From Labia minor (Eukaryota > Arthropoda > Insecta > Dermaptera > Spongiphoridae), in assembly GCA_963082975.1 (NCBI GenBank), contig OY720345.1, forward strand, positions 17,758,491 through 17,822,490: a stretch of DNA of 64,000 bases, written 5' to 3'. The translations under genes and the position numbers were made by a program. Below the pieces are notes generated by a model, which saw only the letters and a list, made by a program, of their open reading frames with translations, did no database searches and had not been told where the DNA came from. Of the stretch, positions 45,196 to 56,766 are shown piece after piece; position 1 is the first letter of the stretch; each line of letters opens with the position of its first letter.

Positions 45196-45590
45196 CTACG
45201 GATCTCGAAATTGTTTAGCCCCAGTAACATCTTTTCTTAAAGTGCCCCTATGCTGAACTCCAACAATCCAACTAGTATTTTCTTCCATCTCTCTCACGTC
45301 CCTTCTTACGCATGGTTTGTGGTCTGTCCACCGCGACCTTGATTTTCCAAGCGGGCATTTCCCAACCAATATATTTTTCGCCAGTCCCATTTTACCACGT
45401 ATCCTCCCCAACGCAACCTTTTCATAGAGTTCATACAATTCCTCTTTATGCAGTCTACGCCATTTCCTGGTGACCTCATCTTTCTTCGGTCCATATATGC
45501 TCCGAAGAATCCTATTCTCAAAACCTATCTAAATCTACTCTCCTCTTCCAGGGTCATAGACCATGTCTCAGATAGTCCATAAGAATTCAA
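45196..45590 (-). pseudogene. LINE reverse-transcriptase C-terminal fragment, frameshifted
   Basis: Across at least three frames on the minus strand one reads YGLSETWSMTLEEESR, then a stop, ...FGAYMDRRKMRSPG, LRWGGYVVK, NILVGKCPLGKSRSRW and VTGAKQFRDP before a stop. The order YGSETW / FGP..DE / RWAGHV / G.R.RGRPR.RW / VGAAK..RDP is the typical C-terminal region of many non-LTR elements. It is different from the RTE copy at 4646. Clearly dead. Confidence 0.78.
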
Positions 45591-46235
45591 ACGTCTACAG
45601 TTTCCTGTACAATTAGCCTTTGCAATGTCCATTAACAAAGCACAGGAACAATCATTGCAAGTATGTGGATTAAATTTGATAAATCCATGCTTCTCACATG
45701 GACAGCTGTACATTGGGTGTTCACGAGTTGGAAAACCATCAAATTTATTTGTTCTTGCACCAGATAGAAAAACAAAATATCTTATATATTTACAAGCACT
45801 ACAATAAAAAATATAATGGCAGAATATTTTTTATATCGAGAAATAATGAGATAAAGTTCACCATCAATACTTTAATAGTTTAATATATCATATATGGAAT
45901 CAATTATCTGTTCTTATTGATTTTCTTTTGCAGATTTCATTTCATGATGATATTTAATAATTACAAAATTATTGTTCAATTAAAATTCGTTTGCAATATT
46001 GTTTAATATCACAAGCGAAAAAGTTGATTCTACCATCTATGGATATCTGTTTTGTACATAAGTTATATTTAAATGACATACGTATATGTAGGGATAATTT
46101 TATAGTTAATTTTCATCTTGATGTATTGTATAAATGTGATCATTAATAAATTATGTTTAATGTATCAAAACTGCCTTTTTGTTCAGATTTTTAATTAGAT
46201 GCAAAACACAGCAACGCGTGATCGGGTACAGCTAG
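45583..46235 (+). mobile_element. Helitron remnant with helicase end and intact 3' terminus
   Basis: 45583-45807 encodes the C-terminal piece of the PIF1-type helicase of Helitron RepHel: FPVQLAFAMSINKAQEQSLQ, VCGLNLINPCFSHGQLYIG, CSRVGKPSNLFV. The stop is at 45805. The 3' end GCAACGCGTGATCGGGTACAGCTAG (46211-46235) is the familiar Helitron terminus, ending CTAG followed by T. Everything upstream in the helicase and Rep is missing, so it is a 5'-truncated, inactive copy. Confidence 0.88.
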
Positions 46236-46790
46236 TTGTTTTATATATTTTAATTGTGATCCCCTTTGATAATAATTTTGACGAGATTAGCCCCTTTACT
46301 GCTGGATAACACTCGTTAATACCCGATTTCAACCTCCATTCAAATTCTTTTTGAATATTATTATCCTTCGTGATTACAGAACCTAAATATTTAAATTTTT
46401 GTTTATTTTCAAATTCTAAGTTTCGTTTGTTAATACTATTCCTCTCTCTTTCTAAATATTAAATATTTAATTAAATACAAAATAAAATAAAATATAGCAC
46501 ACAGAGAGGAATGGTTAAAATCTTTCAACCCACTAGGTAGATAAATTAAACCAAAAAATTTCTTCGATAATTCTAATGAAAAGAAAATAATTCTTTTCTA
46601 CTTGTATTACCTAATATTAGAATTGTTAAGGATTTAAGTCAAATATTGAATATACATATATATACATTATAAAACTATAATGATAGAGTGAATTTATTTT
46701 TATATTTATTACAAAAAATTCTTAAAATATATTTATCGTAAAAATATTTATTTATTTTTAATAAAAGTGTTTAAATATATTTAGGTGAAT
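46236..46790. other. Intergenic AT-rich DNA
   Basis: A GC-richer piece at 46255-46340 (ACTGCTGGATAACACTCG) may be another LINE scrap; otherwise nothing seen up to the PINCH promoter. Confidence 0.4.
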
Positions 46791-46792
46791 CT

Positions 46793-46968
46793 GATATATA
46801 TCGATCGATATCTCGTTGACTATTGCTCAGAGTCACACTCAGTCACACTTGTTTTCATTGCCAGATCCTTTTAAGGACATTACAAAATTTTTATTCATTT
46901 AAAAGGCGTTGGCCATTATAATTTTTCTTAAAACACTTTTTAAAAACACTGTCGAAATTGCTTCCTCA
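46793..46968 (+). promoter_or_regulatory. PINCH core promoter and 5' UTR: DRE-like palindrome plus double Motif 1
   Basis: TATCGATCGATA at 46799-46810 is a palindrome containing two overlapping ATCGAT cores of the DREF-binding element. AGTCACACT occurs twice in tandem, with GTCACACT at 46832-46839 and 46842-46849, matching the core of insect promoter Motif 1 (bound by M1BP in Drosophila). Both lie within 180 bp of the ATG. This pairing is typical of broadly expressed TATA-less insect genes, consistent with PINCH. Confidence 0.65.
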
Positions 46969-46976
46969 ATGCCAAG
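46969..46976 (+). CDS. stck: PINCH first coding exon, only 8 nt coding
   Basis: ATG CCA AG before GT at 46977; joined to T TTA AGT AAT ATG at 47559 it gives MPSLSNMF. The alternative, starting at the internal ATG 47570, would lose only five residues, but the upstream ATG lies just behind the promoter motifs and restores a PINCH-like N-terminus. Confidence 0.75.
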
Positions 46977-49900
46977 GTATATCCTATCCTAAATAATTTT
47001 TTTATCATTATATCTCAATTATTTTTATTTATTATTGTACAAAACATTTATAGTAATAATATTATACTATTAATATTATTAAGGTTTAATTAATAATATT
47101 TTTCAATAGATTTTTTAAATGTATATATTAAAAAAATATATCATAAACATAAAAAGTTTAAATTAATTAGATTCTATTTTTAATAAATGATCTCATAACA
47201 TCATCATCTATCATAATTTTTATAATTACTGTTACAAAATATTTAAATCACTTGTTTATTTTCAAATTAACATTATAAAATATAATTCAATCGTAATTTT
47301 TTTATTTTTTTCCAAGAAAATATAATTTAATTTTAGCTTATTTTTTTCTATTTCTTATATTTCATTTATTGACATTTTTGACATTTGGTTGACATTTAAT
47401 ATATATATATATATTTGTATAATAATATACAATATATATTTGTCCACTTGCTCAATAATGCTAATAAATTTCAATATTTATAAACATTTTTAGATATTTA
47501 ATCAAATTTTTATTAACCTGTGAGTTTTTTTTTTAATATTTTTTTAATATTCTTGCAGTTTAAGTAATATGTTTTGCTCCCGTTGTGGAGAAGGATTTGA
47601 ACCGGATGAAAAAATAGTTAATTCGACAGGGGAATTATGGCATACACAATGTTTTGTGTAAGTATTTTTAACCATTTAATAATATATTATTTTTAATGTA
47701 TTATTATTATTATATTTTATTTACATTCTTATATATATATATAGTTCCTTAAAAACAGAAGGAATTTCGATTTAATATTAAAATTTTAATTCCCAGGCAT
47801 CCAAATCAAATGTTTGAGTCTTAACCAACAACTTATATTTTAATTAACAAATATTTGACTTTTAATGTTACTAAAAGATTAAAAAAAATAGATTTCCTTG
47901 TCATTAAATGTTATATTTTTATATTATAGAGGTTCCTTTCCTTAAAATTGTATACAAAACAAATATTTTATAAGATAAATTATTAAATTGCAAATAATTA
48001 ATAACTGATATCGTAATTGTGACTATAGTAAACATTTGAATAGTAGATAGAATATGACACATTTTATATCATTTTTACTTTAAAACCAAACTACAAATAA
48101 AAATTTTAATAGTTTATAATTTACATATAAATATATCGTTCTTTAAATTATTAATCTCTTATCTTGTTAAAATTAATAATTTCTCAGAATTAAGAGATCG
48201 GCAGCCTTCCCGGTAAATTCATTCAGATAGAAAAATAAAAAACTTTTATATGTAATTGCTGTTGATTCTTTATTTATAAATATATATTTCAAATCCCACA
48301 AGAGATCTTTTAATAATTTCTTTTTTTTTATATTATTGAAGGTGTGCTCAATGTTTTTCCCCCTTCCCCGATGGTACTTATTATGAATTTGAAGGTCGAA
48401 AATATTGCAAACATGATTTTCATGTACTCTTCGCCCCTTGCTGTAATAAATGCGGTAAGTGCACTTTTGTTTACATTAAAAAAAAACAAATAATTAAGAA
48501 CATTATTTTATTTTACAGGTCAATATGTCATTGGGCGTGTAATTAAGGCAATGAATGCAAATTGGCATCCAAAATGTTTCCGTTGTGAAGTATGCGATAA
48601 GGAATTAGCCGATCTTGGTTTCATTCGAAATCAAAATCGAGCACTCTGTCATGAATGCAATGCAAATGCCAAAGCAGCTGATCTTGGAAAACATATCTGC
48701 CATAAATGCCAGTAAATATCTGTTTTTTTTTTATTTTATTAAACCGAATTATATTTACTCATTAAAATCATTATAATCTTTTTTTAGTGGATTAATTGAT
48801 GATAAACCATTACGTTTTCGAGGTGAAGTTTATCATGGCTATCATTTCAATTGTACTGCTTGTGGTGTAGAATTAACTTCAGAGGCCAGAGAAGTTAGAA
48901 GTCGTCCAGGATTTACTGCCAATGAAATGGTATAATTATTTAATTGTACAATTGTTTATTTAATGGAGAAATTTCTTTCAAAAGTAAAGTTTAAATTCAA
49001 ATTATATTTAAGAACTCAATACAATCTTAAATTAATTTTGATGAAATTGATGGAAAAAAATTTCTATCTAATTCAGAATGTTAATAGCAATTTTTTTATC
49101 TTAATCTCGCTTAAATGTATATTATGATTTAGAATGAACTTTACTGTCTTCGTTGTCATGATAAAATGGGCATACCAATTTGTGGAGCTTGTCGACGTCC
49201 AATTGAAGAGAGAGTGGTTACTGCCCTTGGTAAACATTGGCATGTAGAGGTGAGTTTAATTCTTACAATTTTTAAATTTTTATTTTAAATTAAATTCCAA
49301 TTATCAAATTTTATTAACCATCTTTAACAAGACAAATTGAAAATTTCCGATTATAACAATCTAAATTTCTAAAGTTATAACACTCATTTTATTCTTAAAT
49401 AAATCTCCTTTCTAATATTATTTTCATTCATAATATTTAAACTTGAATTTATTTCTATAGATTACATTTCTTAGTTTCAAGTTCCATACTCATTACTTGT
49501 TTCCATATTAATTATAATTAATTTTTTCAATCTTGTTAATACAAGTTTTATTAATTTAATGTTCACTAATTCATCCAATCATGTATTTATTTCTCCTAAT
49601 AATATTTAATTTTTTTAGCATTTTGTTTGTGCAAAATGTGAGAAACCATTTTTGGGACATCGTCATTATGAGAAAAAAGGGCTTGCCTATTGTGAAATTC
49701 ATTATCATCAACTTTTTGGCAATTTATGTTTTGTCTGCAATCAAGTTATTTCTGGCGATGGTATGCATTTTTCATTTCTAAAATTACATAGTTAAAAAAA
49801 AGGAATATTTATCTAATGTAACAGAATTGTTTATAAATTATGTATAATACGAAATATATTTCAAATTCATGAATAGCTATTTGATTAATTTCTTCATTTT

Positions 49901-50168
49901 TTTGTTATTTAAATAAATTGAAAACTTTTAGCATAAATTAAAATTATTATTATTTTTTTTTTTAGTTTTTACTGCACTAAATAAAGCTTGGTGTGTCCAT
50001 CATTTTGCCTGTTCTGTTTGTGATCAAAAAATGAATCAAAAAACGAAATTTTATGAATGTGATTTGAAACCAATTTGCAAGAAATGTTATGACAAATTCC
50101 CAGGAGAATTAAAACGTCGTTTGCGTAAAGCACATGAAGCACAAACTCCAAAAAAAGTTACCTCATAA
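46969..50168 (+). CDS. stck: PINCH adaptor protein, five LIM domains (complete, 338 aa)
   Basis: PINCH (steamer duck; LIMS1) binds integrin-linked kinase through LIM1 and, with parvin, anchors integrins to actin at muscle and epidermal attachments. Exons: 46969-46976, 47559-47657, 48342-48454, 48519-48711, 48788-48929, 49133-49249, 49619-49760, 49966-50168; all GT-AG and phases consistent, 1017 nt including TAA. Starts [15 protein letters not shown] pairs: C..C...H..C / C..C..F.PFPDG...C..H (LIM1), [13 protein letters not shown] (LIM2), [13 protein letters not shown] (LIM3), [21 protein letters not shown] (LIM4), [20 protein letters not shown] (LIM5), then basic tail [16 protein letters not shown]. 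Length close to vertebrate PINCH1 (325). The loop [15 protein letters not shown] in LIM3 is longer than in vertebrates, as in insects. AATAAA at 50303. Confidence 0.96.
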
Positions 50169-53100
50169 AAGAAGAAAAACTATTTTTCTCTTATATATAT
50201 TAACGATTTATTAGATCATTTGCTAATTGCTAATATTTTATAATTTATTATTTCCACAATTAAATATATTTTAATATCTCCCTTAATTTAACTTTAAAAC
50301 CTAATAAAACGTGTTATAAACATGTTATGTTAGATGAATTTATAAAATTTACAACCCTATTAATTAAAACTAACAATGTATTTTCGATTAATAATTATAT
50401 TCCGTAAATTATTTTTATTTATTTATTTTTTATTTATATATGTAAATGTAAAGGTAATAAAGGTAAATTGAGTAATTATGAATAATTATCAATGGTTTTG
50501 TTAAATATGATATATTTATATTGATTGGAATTTATTGCAAATTAATCACATTACTATAAATTTTTATTTATTTCTCAAAATGTTCATAGAACTAAATTCA
50601 CCAGTTGGAAAAAAAGTATGATATATCATAGTTAATTAATCAAATGCAATTTGTTTTTCTATTAAATTAATTTTATTTCATACATTGTACTGCTTTAAGA
50701 ACTAAACAAATGATAATTTTCCCGTCTATTATTTTTATCGAAGCATATATATTATATTTTGCGAATAAATTTTTGTTTTGAATTATTAAGTTCAAAATTT
50801 AAATAATTATAATATGTATTAATGTATGTAATAGAAAACAAAATGTTAAAGTATTATATTTATTTTCAAGTTTTATTAGATGCCTTTTATATATTATATC
50901 TGTATGTTATATTTTGTTTTTTAATCAATTATATAATTTCTGCGAAAATAGAAACACATTTTGTAATTTATTTAATAGTATGGTTTACTCAGGGAACAAA
51001 AACTTCTAAAAGTTTTAGTTTTAATTTGTAAATGACAACAAATTAGTATACTTTTTGTTCTAAATCATGAATATTAAAAAAAAAACACTAAATGATTAGT
51101 TGTATTTTTTTATTAAACATTATTTTTTTCGAAAATTATTCGCTTTTATAATAAAAAAAGAGATATATATTTAAAGTAGAAGTAAATAATTTAAAGATTT
51201 TATATTAAATATAAAGAAAAATATAATAATAATCGTTAATTGTTTAATTTTAATTCAGTGCTATTCAATCTATGCTCTTTCAGAAAGGATTTTGTGCCAT
51301 TTTTCAACAATTTGCAATTTTAAAAAATAGAAAATTTTAATATAAATATTCACTATATATATTATATATATTAAATTGTTAAAGTAATAATGCAATGTAA
51401 AAATATTGAATCTATCTCTAATTGTTTAATTTTTTCAATATAAACAATATAATTTTTTCAATATAAACGATAAAATATTTTGAAGATTCTATTATTATTG
51501 TTAATTTTAACTTTTGGAATTTCAAGAAAATTTCATATAAACTGTACGGTTCCGCAAACGTAACAAGGTTGAAGATAATTATAATAAATAAAGATCAATT
51601 AATTATAAAAGAAATAACATTTAAAAAAATAAATATATATATATATAAATAACTAGTTCATATATTATATTAAATCAATCAATTTCACTAATTGTTGAAT
51701 ATATATTTAATATTTAAGTTTTAAAAAAAATAATATATATATACACATACACATAAATAAATTTACATTATATATTTACAATATATCTTATCTATCTCAT
51801 TTAACATTTTATTTAATATGAAATTTACTATAATAATTTTTTTATACTTCCATATATGTGCCATGTTATATTTAATTATTATTTGTATAAAAATATTTTA
51901 TAAGAACTTTTCTTTAAATTTTATCACTTTTTAGATTTTAATAATTCGTAAAATCATTTATTAAAAAAAATAATAAATATATTTATATTTATATGCCACC
52001 CTGGTTGAATTAAATTATAATAATATAATTAATAAAAAAACTAACGGTATTTATATATATATAATTATTTAGATATATTTTATAGAATGCTTTAATTAAA
52101 TGTGCCTTACTTATTATGATGTTATACAGTGGAATTTATAGAAAATAAATAATTATATATTAAACATTTAATTCATATATTCATCTCTTTTACCTTATAA
52201 TCTTTATTTCATTACTAAAAACTAATTTAGTGAATTGAATGGGTTTGGAATGAGTCAAATGAAGAATTAAAGAAAAATGTTTTTTTTTTATTACAATAAT
52301 TTAATGAAGATTTGATTTATTAATAAATTAAAGATGGCCGTAAGTAACCTTCGAATATTTATTTTAAATTTTTATCAACGTACATAAAACATTACGATTA
52401 CGACTAGCTGATATTAACTAAAATTGTTTATTACATATTTTTCAATTCATCGCTTTTAAAGAAGTAAGTGTAATTGTTTAGAGACAAATATAAAAAAATA
52501 TCACAAATAATATTAAAAAGTGTTTAGAGATAAATTATTTTTTATTATTTTAAAATTCAATTTAACTTAAATGATACAAATCTATAATATTTTGTGTAAA
52601 AAGATATTCCCATTAAATATATTTTGAAAATGTAACCAAATAATATATATAAATAAATAAATATTATAAAATTTAAACTTGTTATCACAAGTTACCAGGG
52701 CGAGAGAATTGTAATCAGTTTTGGTTTATTATTATCTAAATCTGGGCAGGAAATAGAGTAACCGCCGATTTCCCTTCCACTTGGGATACCAACAAATCCT
52801 CTCCAATAATTTTTTTTCCCTTTCTATCTTGATTGAAATCATTTTTATTTAATAAAACTATATATTAATATATTATATATTATTAAATATTTGTATATAG
52901 AATTGTAATACCGTTCAATTAAACTCATATTTAATAAAAATATAAAATAATAGTTATATTAGCAGTAATCTATAAGTATGTTGATATATTTATAATTATT
53001 ATGTGTATATTCATTTATAGATAACTTCAAAAAAAAAATTATTATAAAATGATTTTAAAAAAGAAAATGAATTAATAAATTTGAGGTGAGAAGGATAACA

Positions 53101-53286
53101 AACTTTGAAATTGCATTGATGCTAATTTTGATATGTTTGAAGCAATTTTAAAAACATCTTTATTTCAAATTTTTTTTTATCGGCGGATAATCCGATGTTG
53201 AACTTATAAACTTATTTATTTATTCCATAGTTTTTTGTCTAAGTATTTTTGTAATTTATTTATTTATTATTATTTGTTAGTATAAT
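50169..53286. other. 3' flank of PINCH and long AT-rich intergenic DNA
   Basis: The 3' UTR with AATAAA at 50303 and further A/T-rich sequence. Open frames here are low-complexity Phe/Ile/Tyr strings and not credible. A GC-richer patch at 52690-52820 (ACCAGGGCGAGAGAATTG, CCGCCGATTTCCCTTCCAC) is unexplained. Confidence 0.5.
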
Positions 53287-53504
53287 CAGTGGCGTCGAGC
53301 CGGGGGGGGGGGGGGGCACGTGCACATTGTGCAAAAAATAAAATTAAGAGTGATTAGTTTTGTAACTGAGAACCCAAAAGTACAAAAACATCTTTAAATT
53401 ACGTATGAACGTTATGAATAAATAATTTATTTTCTCAAAATTTTTTCCGGGGCGAGGCCCCCGGACCCCCCTTCCCCCAACATAATAGATCACGCAAGTC
53501 CCTG
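53287..53504 (-). mobile_element. hAT-type MITE with G-run, 218 bp
   Basis: CAGTGGCGTCGAGCC at the left, perfect 8-bp target duplication AGTATAAT at 53279-53286 and 53505-53512. The inside is the inverse of the 10037 element (CATTGTGCAAAAAATAAAATT, GAACCCAAAAGTA). The long G-run at 53301 is a likely assembly/replication slippage point. Confidence 0.85.
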
Positions 53505-53512
53505 AGTATAAT

Positions 53513-54967
53513 AATATTTGACTAGAATTTGGTTAACGCCTGATTTTAGGCAACAAGCATTCACTTGTTTTAAAATTATTTTATCTAATTTTTTGTTTAG
53601 ATATTTTTAAATTTAATTTTTTAAATATAATGATTTTTACTTAAATTTGTATATCATTTCAATAACTTAACAGAATTCTATTTATGATTTTTAAAAGAAT
53701 AATAATAATAATAATAATGCAATTTGGTTCTTTTTGTTCTTACTCATAGTCTTTTCCTATTTCCACCTTTGAAAACGTATATACATTTTTCCAAATTTCC
53801 ATTTTCATTGAGTATTATTAATAAAACTTATTTTAATAAGTAAAAAAGAGCATGTAATAATCTTTTATCGTTTTTTTACCGATTCAATATAAGAAGAAAA
53901 GATGAGATGAAAATTTATAAAGTCTAGTCAGTATAAATTCATTAATAAATTAAATTAATTTATTAATTGAATTAATTTAAGTTTTCTGTTAATTATTTAA
54001 AAAAAAAATGTTAAAAAATCAAACGATTTTTCTTTATCTAAAAACCAAAAAGAAGAAAAAAAATATTCTTTTTTTTTCTTTTTTATTTGATGATAATATT
54101 CAATTTTGTTCAAATTTTATACTAGTAGTTGTGAATAGAGAAGTGATAGGGAGGCTGACGCCATTTCCTGCCACTCTGGGGTTTATCATGACTTAAAAAA
54201 CCATTCTCGCCGATATTGAGGTATTCACTTGTTAGGCAAAGAACAACGATGACTAAAGACGGAGCTACAAACACAAAAGATAAGTAACCAAAACTCATAT
54301 TACATAGACTTTCTAATTTATTATTTATTTACAGAATAATTATTATTAATATTTTTATTATTTATTAAAATATTTCTCTTGAATAATCTATACAAATAAA
54401 AATATTCTTTGATATTGTGAATTTATTAAGTTAATTTTTTATTTTTTAAAATTATTGAATTTATTCAAATTTGAAATTTAATTTTTTTTTTAAATTTTGA
54501 AATTAAATTAAATTTATTTTATTGAAAATTCCTTTTAGGTATATGCTAATAAATTAATAGGTCTCTCTCTCATTTTCAAATGAAAAATTTCAAAAAAAAT
54601 TTTTATAATAATATCTATCTATATATTTAAAAAGCCAAGAGCGCTTTTGGTAACATGAACTCGGTTACAACGGCTTAACCGATTTAAACCATTCAAAGAC
54701 AATTCGTACCCTCTTAATGTCCTGTCGAATGGGATAAATTATCAAAATGTTTTTTATTTAAGTTGAAAAATTTAATTTTTATTAAAAAACTGCACTATTA
54801 AAATCATTATTTTTGTATTTATTTTAATTCCTCAATTATATTATTTATATCTCAGAAGTAAATATAATTTTATTATTATAAATTAATTAAAATATGATTT
54901 TCGACCCATAGAATGTTTGCTTAGTCTTTAGTTTTGTTTTATTTTTTATAAGATAAGAATATTTCTC
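53513..54967. other. Intergenic AT-rich DNA
   Basis: GC-richer scraps at 54125-54290 (GGGAGGCTGACGCCATTTCC) and 54640-54740 (AAGAGCGCTTTTGGTAAC, CGGCTTAACCGATTTAAACC), probably decayed transposons. No gene supported. Confidence 0.45.
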
Positions 54968-55167
54968 NNNNNNNNNNNNNNNNNNNNNNNNNNNNNNNNN
55001 NNNNNNNNNNNNNNNNNNNNNNNNNNNNNNNNNNNNNNNNNNNNNNNNNNNNNNNNNNNNNNNNNNNNNNNNNNNNNNNNNNNNNNNNNNNNNNNNNNNN
55101 NNNNNNNNNNNNNNNNNNNNNNNNNNNNNNNNNNNNNNNNNNNNNNNNNNNNNNNNNNNNNNNNNNN
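54968..55167. other. Assembly gap, 200 N
   Basis: Exactly 200 unknown bases, a conventional placeholder. The sequence resuming at 55168 is internal to a segment otherwise found downstream of zinc-finger genes 2 and 3. Confidence 0.99.
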
Positions 55168-55940
55168 TTCTTTTTACTAATCTATATTTGTAAATAAAAA
55201 ATAAACACTATAAAAATTCTTATTTTAATTCTTACATGAGAAAAGCATTTTGAATTTTTTGATAATTAGTGAGTTTAACTTATTGATTTTGATAAAGCTT
55301 TACCAGTAGATTCCTTTTTTGATTCCAAACCAATATTCCTTAAGAAGTATGTGGCGGTCGCTATTAGTTTAAGTGATACAAATTATTAAAGATTGACAGT
55401 TACAGAACTTTTAGTAGGTGAATTTTTCGCCATTTCATAATTGGTTTATTCGTTCGTCCAGCTGAGCAAAATTTTACTAAATATTTGCAAATCAAGAAAG
55501 CTTGATTGAATCGCTGAAAGTACCGGTATTAATTTTTTAACACTGCAAATCCAGCGCCAGCTCGTGAAGTGGTGCCATTAACAAAGACCCAAACAGCTGG
55601 TTTAATAAATATTATATATTGATTCTAATTTATAATTTAATTAATTAAATTTAATATATGTTATTCAATCCAATTTAAATTTCCGAGATAATTGTGTGGA
55701 GACACTCCAACTTATTATTGAAAATAATTTCAATACAATAGATATTAAACAATTAAAGACAAATTAATTAAATAAATATATACAATCTTTAACACTATTG
55801 AATATTCAAAATTTGGCTATTGAAGTAATTAAAAATATAATTTTTGAAGGGCCGAAAAATGGCACCCAATTGAAATATAATTGATAAATGAATTTATTTT
55901 ATTAAACAAAATAAAATAATGTGCTATATTAAATAAAATA
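55168..55940 (+). repeat. Duplicated 3' flank of a zinc-finger gene (copy 4)
   Basis: Collinear with 38830-39250 and, inverted, with 42010-41225: TTCTTTTTACTAATC at the gap edge through CAAAATAAAATAATGTGCTATA near 55926. Contains the family B insertion at 55488-55717. By analogy the gene itself should lie to the left, in or across the gap. Confidence 0.88.
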
Positions 55941-56179
55941 AAATAGGAATTCACATTTGTGCAATTTTTAAATTTGTTTTATAATTTTACTCAAAATACA
56001 AATTTCATAAAATTTTAATAAAGTTTAAATAAATAATCGATAATAATTTTGAATATAATATTGGATTAATAGTTTTCTATTGGAAGTATTTAAACTTATT
56101 TAAATAAATTTTTTATTAATTTTATCCTTAAAAATGTAATCAATCATAAATAAATATTTGTTCTTTAATTTTATTTATT
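55941..56179. other. AT-rich spacer
   Basis: Nothing recognised between the duplicated flank and the family B element. Confidence 0.4.
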
Positions 56180-56766
56180 ACTATCTCGGCAGAGATAGTA
56201 TTGCGATCATGAAAATTTTCGATTTCGAGATTTTGATGTTTTTATACGTTTTGAAGGGTCCTGAATCATTTTCACTAAGATTGAGAAAAATGTGTGTGTG
56301 TATGTAGACAAGATTACGAAAAAACGGTTTGAGCTAGAATAATGAAATTTGGTATACGGGCATTATTCAAAATTAATAGTTTTCTATCAACTTTTGAGAA
56401 ATGTAGCTCAATCGGAAGAGGGTCATTACCTACCACGTTTTGTTTTGTTTTTTTTCTTATAAAGTGGCCGTAAAAATAAAGATATATGTTTGATAATTTT
56501 TCACATGATTAATAATTGTATAAAACTGCTATATATAGAATTTCAGCTTGATTGAATCCCTGAAAGTACCAGAATTAATTTTTTAACACTGCAAATCTCA
56601 CGAGCCAACACGTGACGTGGTGCCATCAACAAAGAGCCAAACATGCGCTGGTTCAATAAATATTATTTATTAATTTTAATTTATAATTTAATTAATTTAA
56701 TTTAAATTAATATATGTTATTTAATCCAATTCAAATTTGCGAGATAGTCGAGTGGAGACACTCCAG
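56180..56766 (+). repeat. Family B HINE-like repeat, full length, 587 bp
   Basis: Starts ACTATCTCGGCAGAGATAGT (itself a hairpin) and ends GCGAGATAGTCGAGTGGAGACACTCCAG. The 5' ACTATCTCG and 3' CGAGATAGT are subterminal inverted repeats; GAGTG-GAGA-CACTC forms a 3' hairpin. A (TG)n tract is at 56291-56304. Conserved block AAACGGTTTGAGCTAGAATAAT and TGAAATTTGGTATACGGGC. Confidence 0.85.

Noticed and set aside
45525..45713. Minus-strand 62-codon frame containing CPCEKHGFIKFNPHTC
   Set aside because: The left half is part of the dead LINE tail and the right half is antisense to the Helitron helicase piece; a junction artefact.
50822..51031. Hydrophobic 69-codon frame after PINCH and similar Phe/Ile/Tyr-rich frames
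   Set aside because: Low-complexity translations of A/T-rich DNA; no start context or homology.
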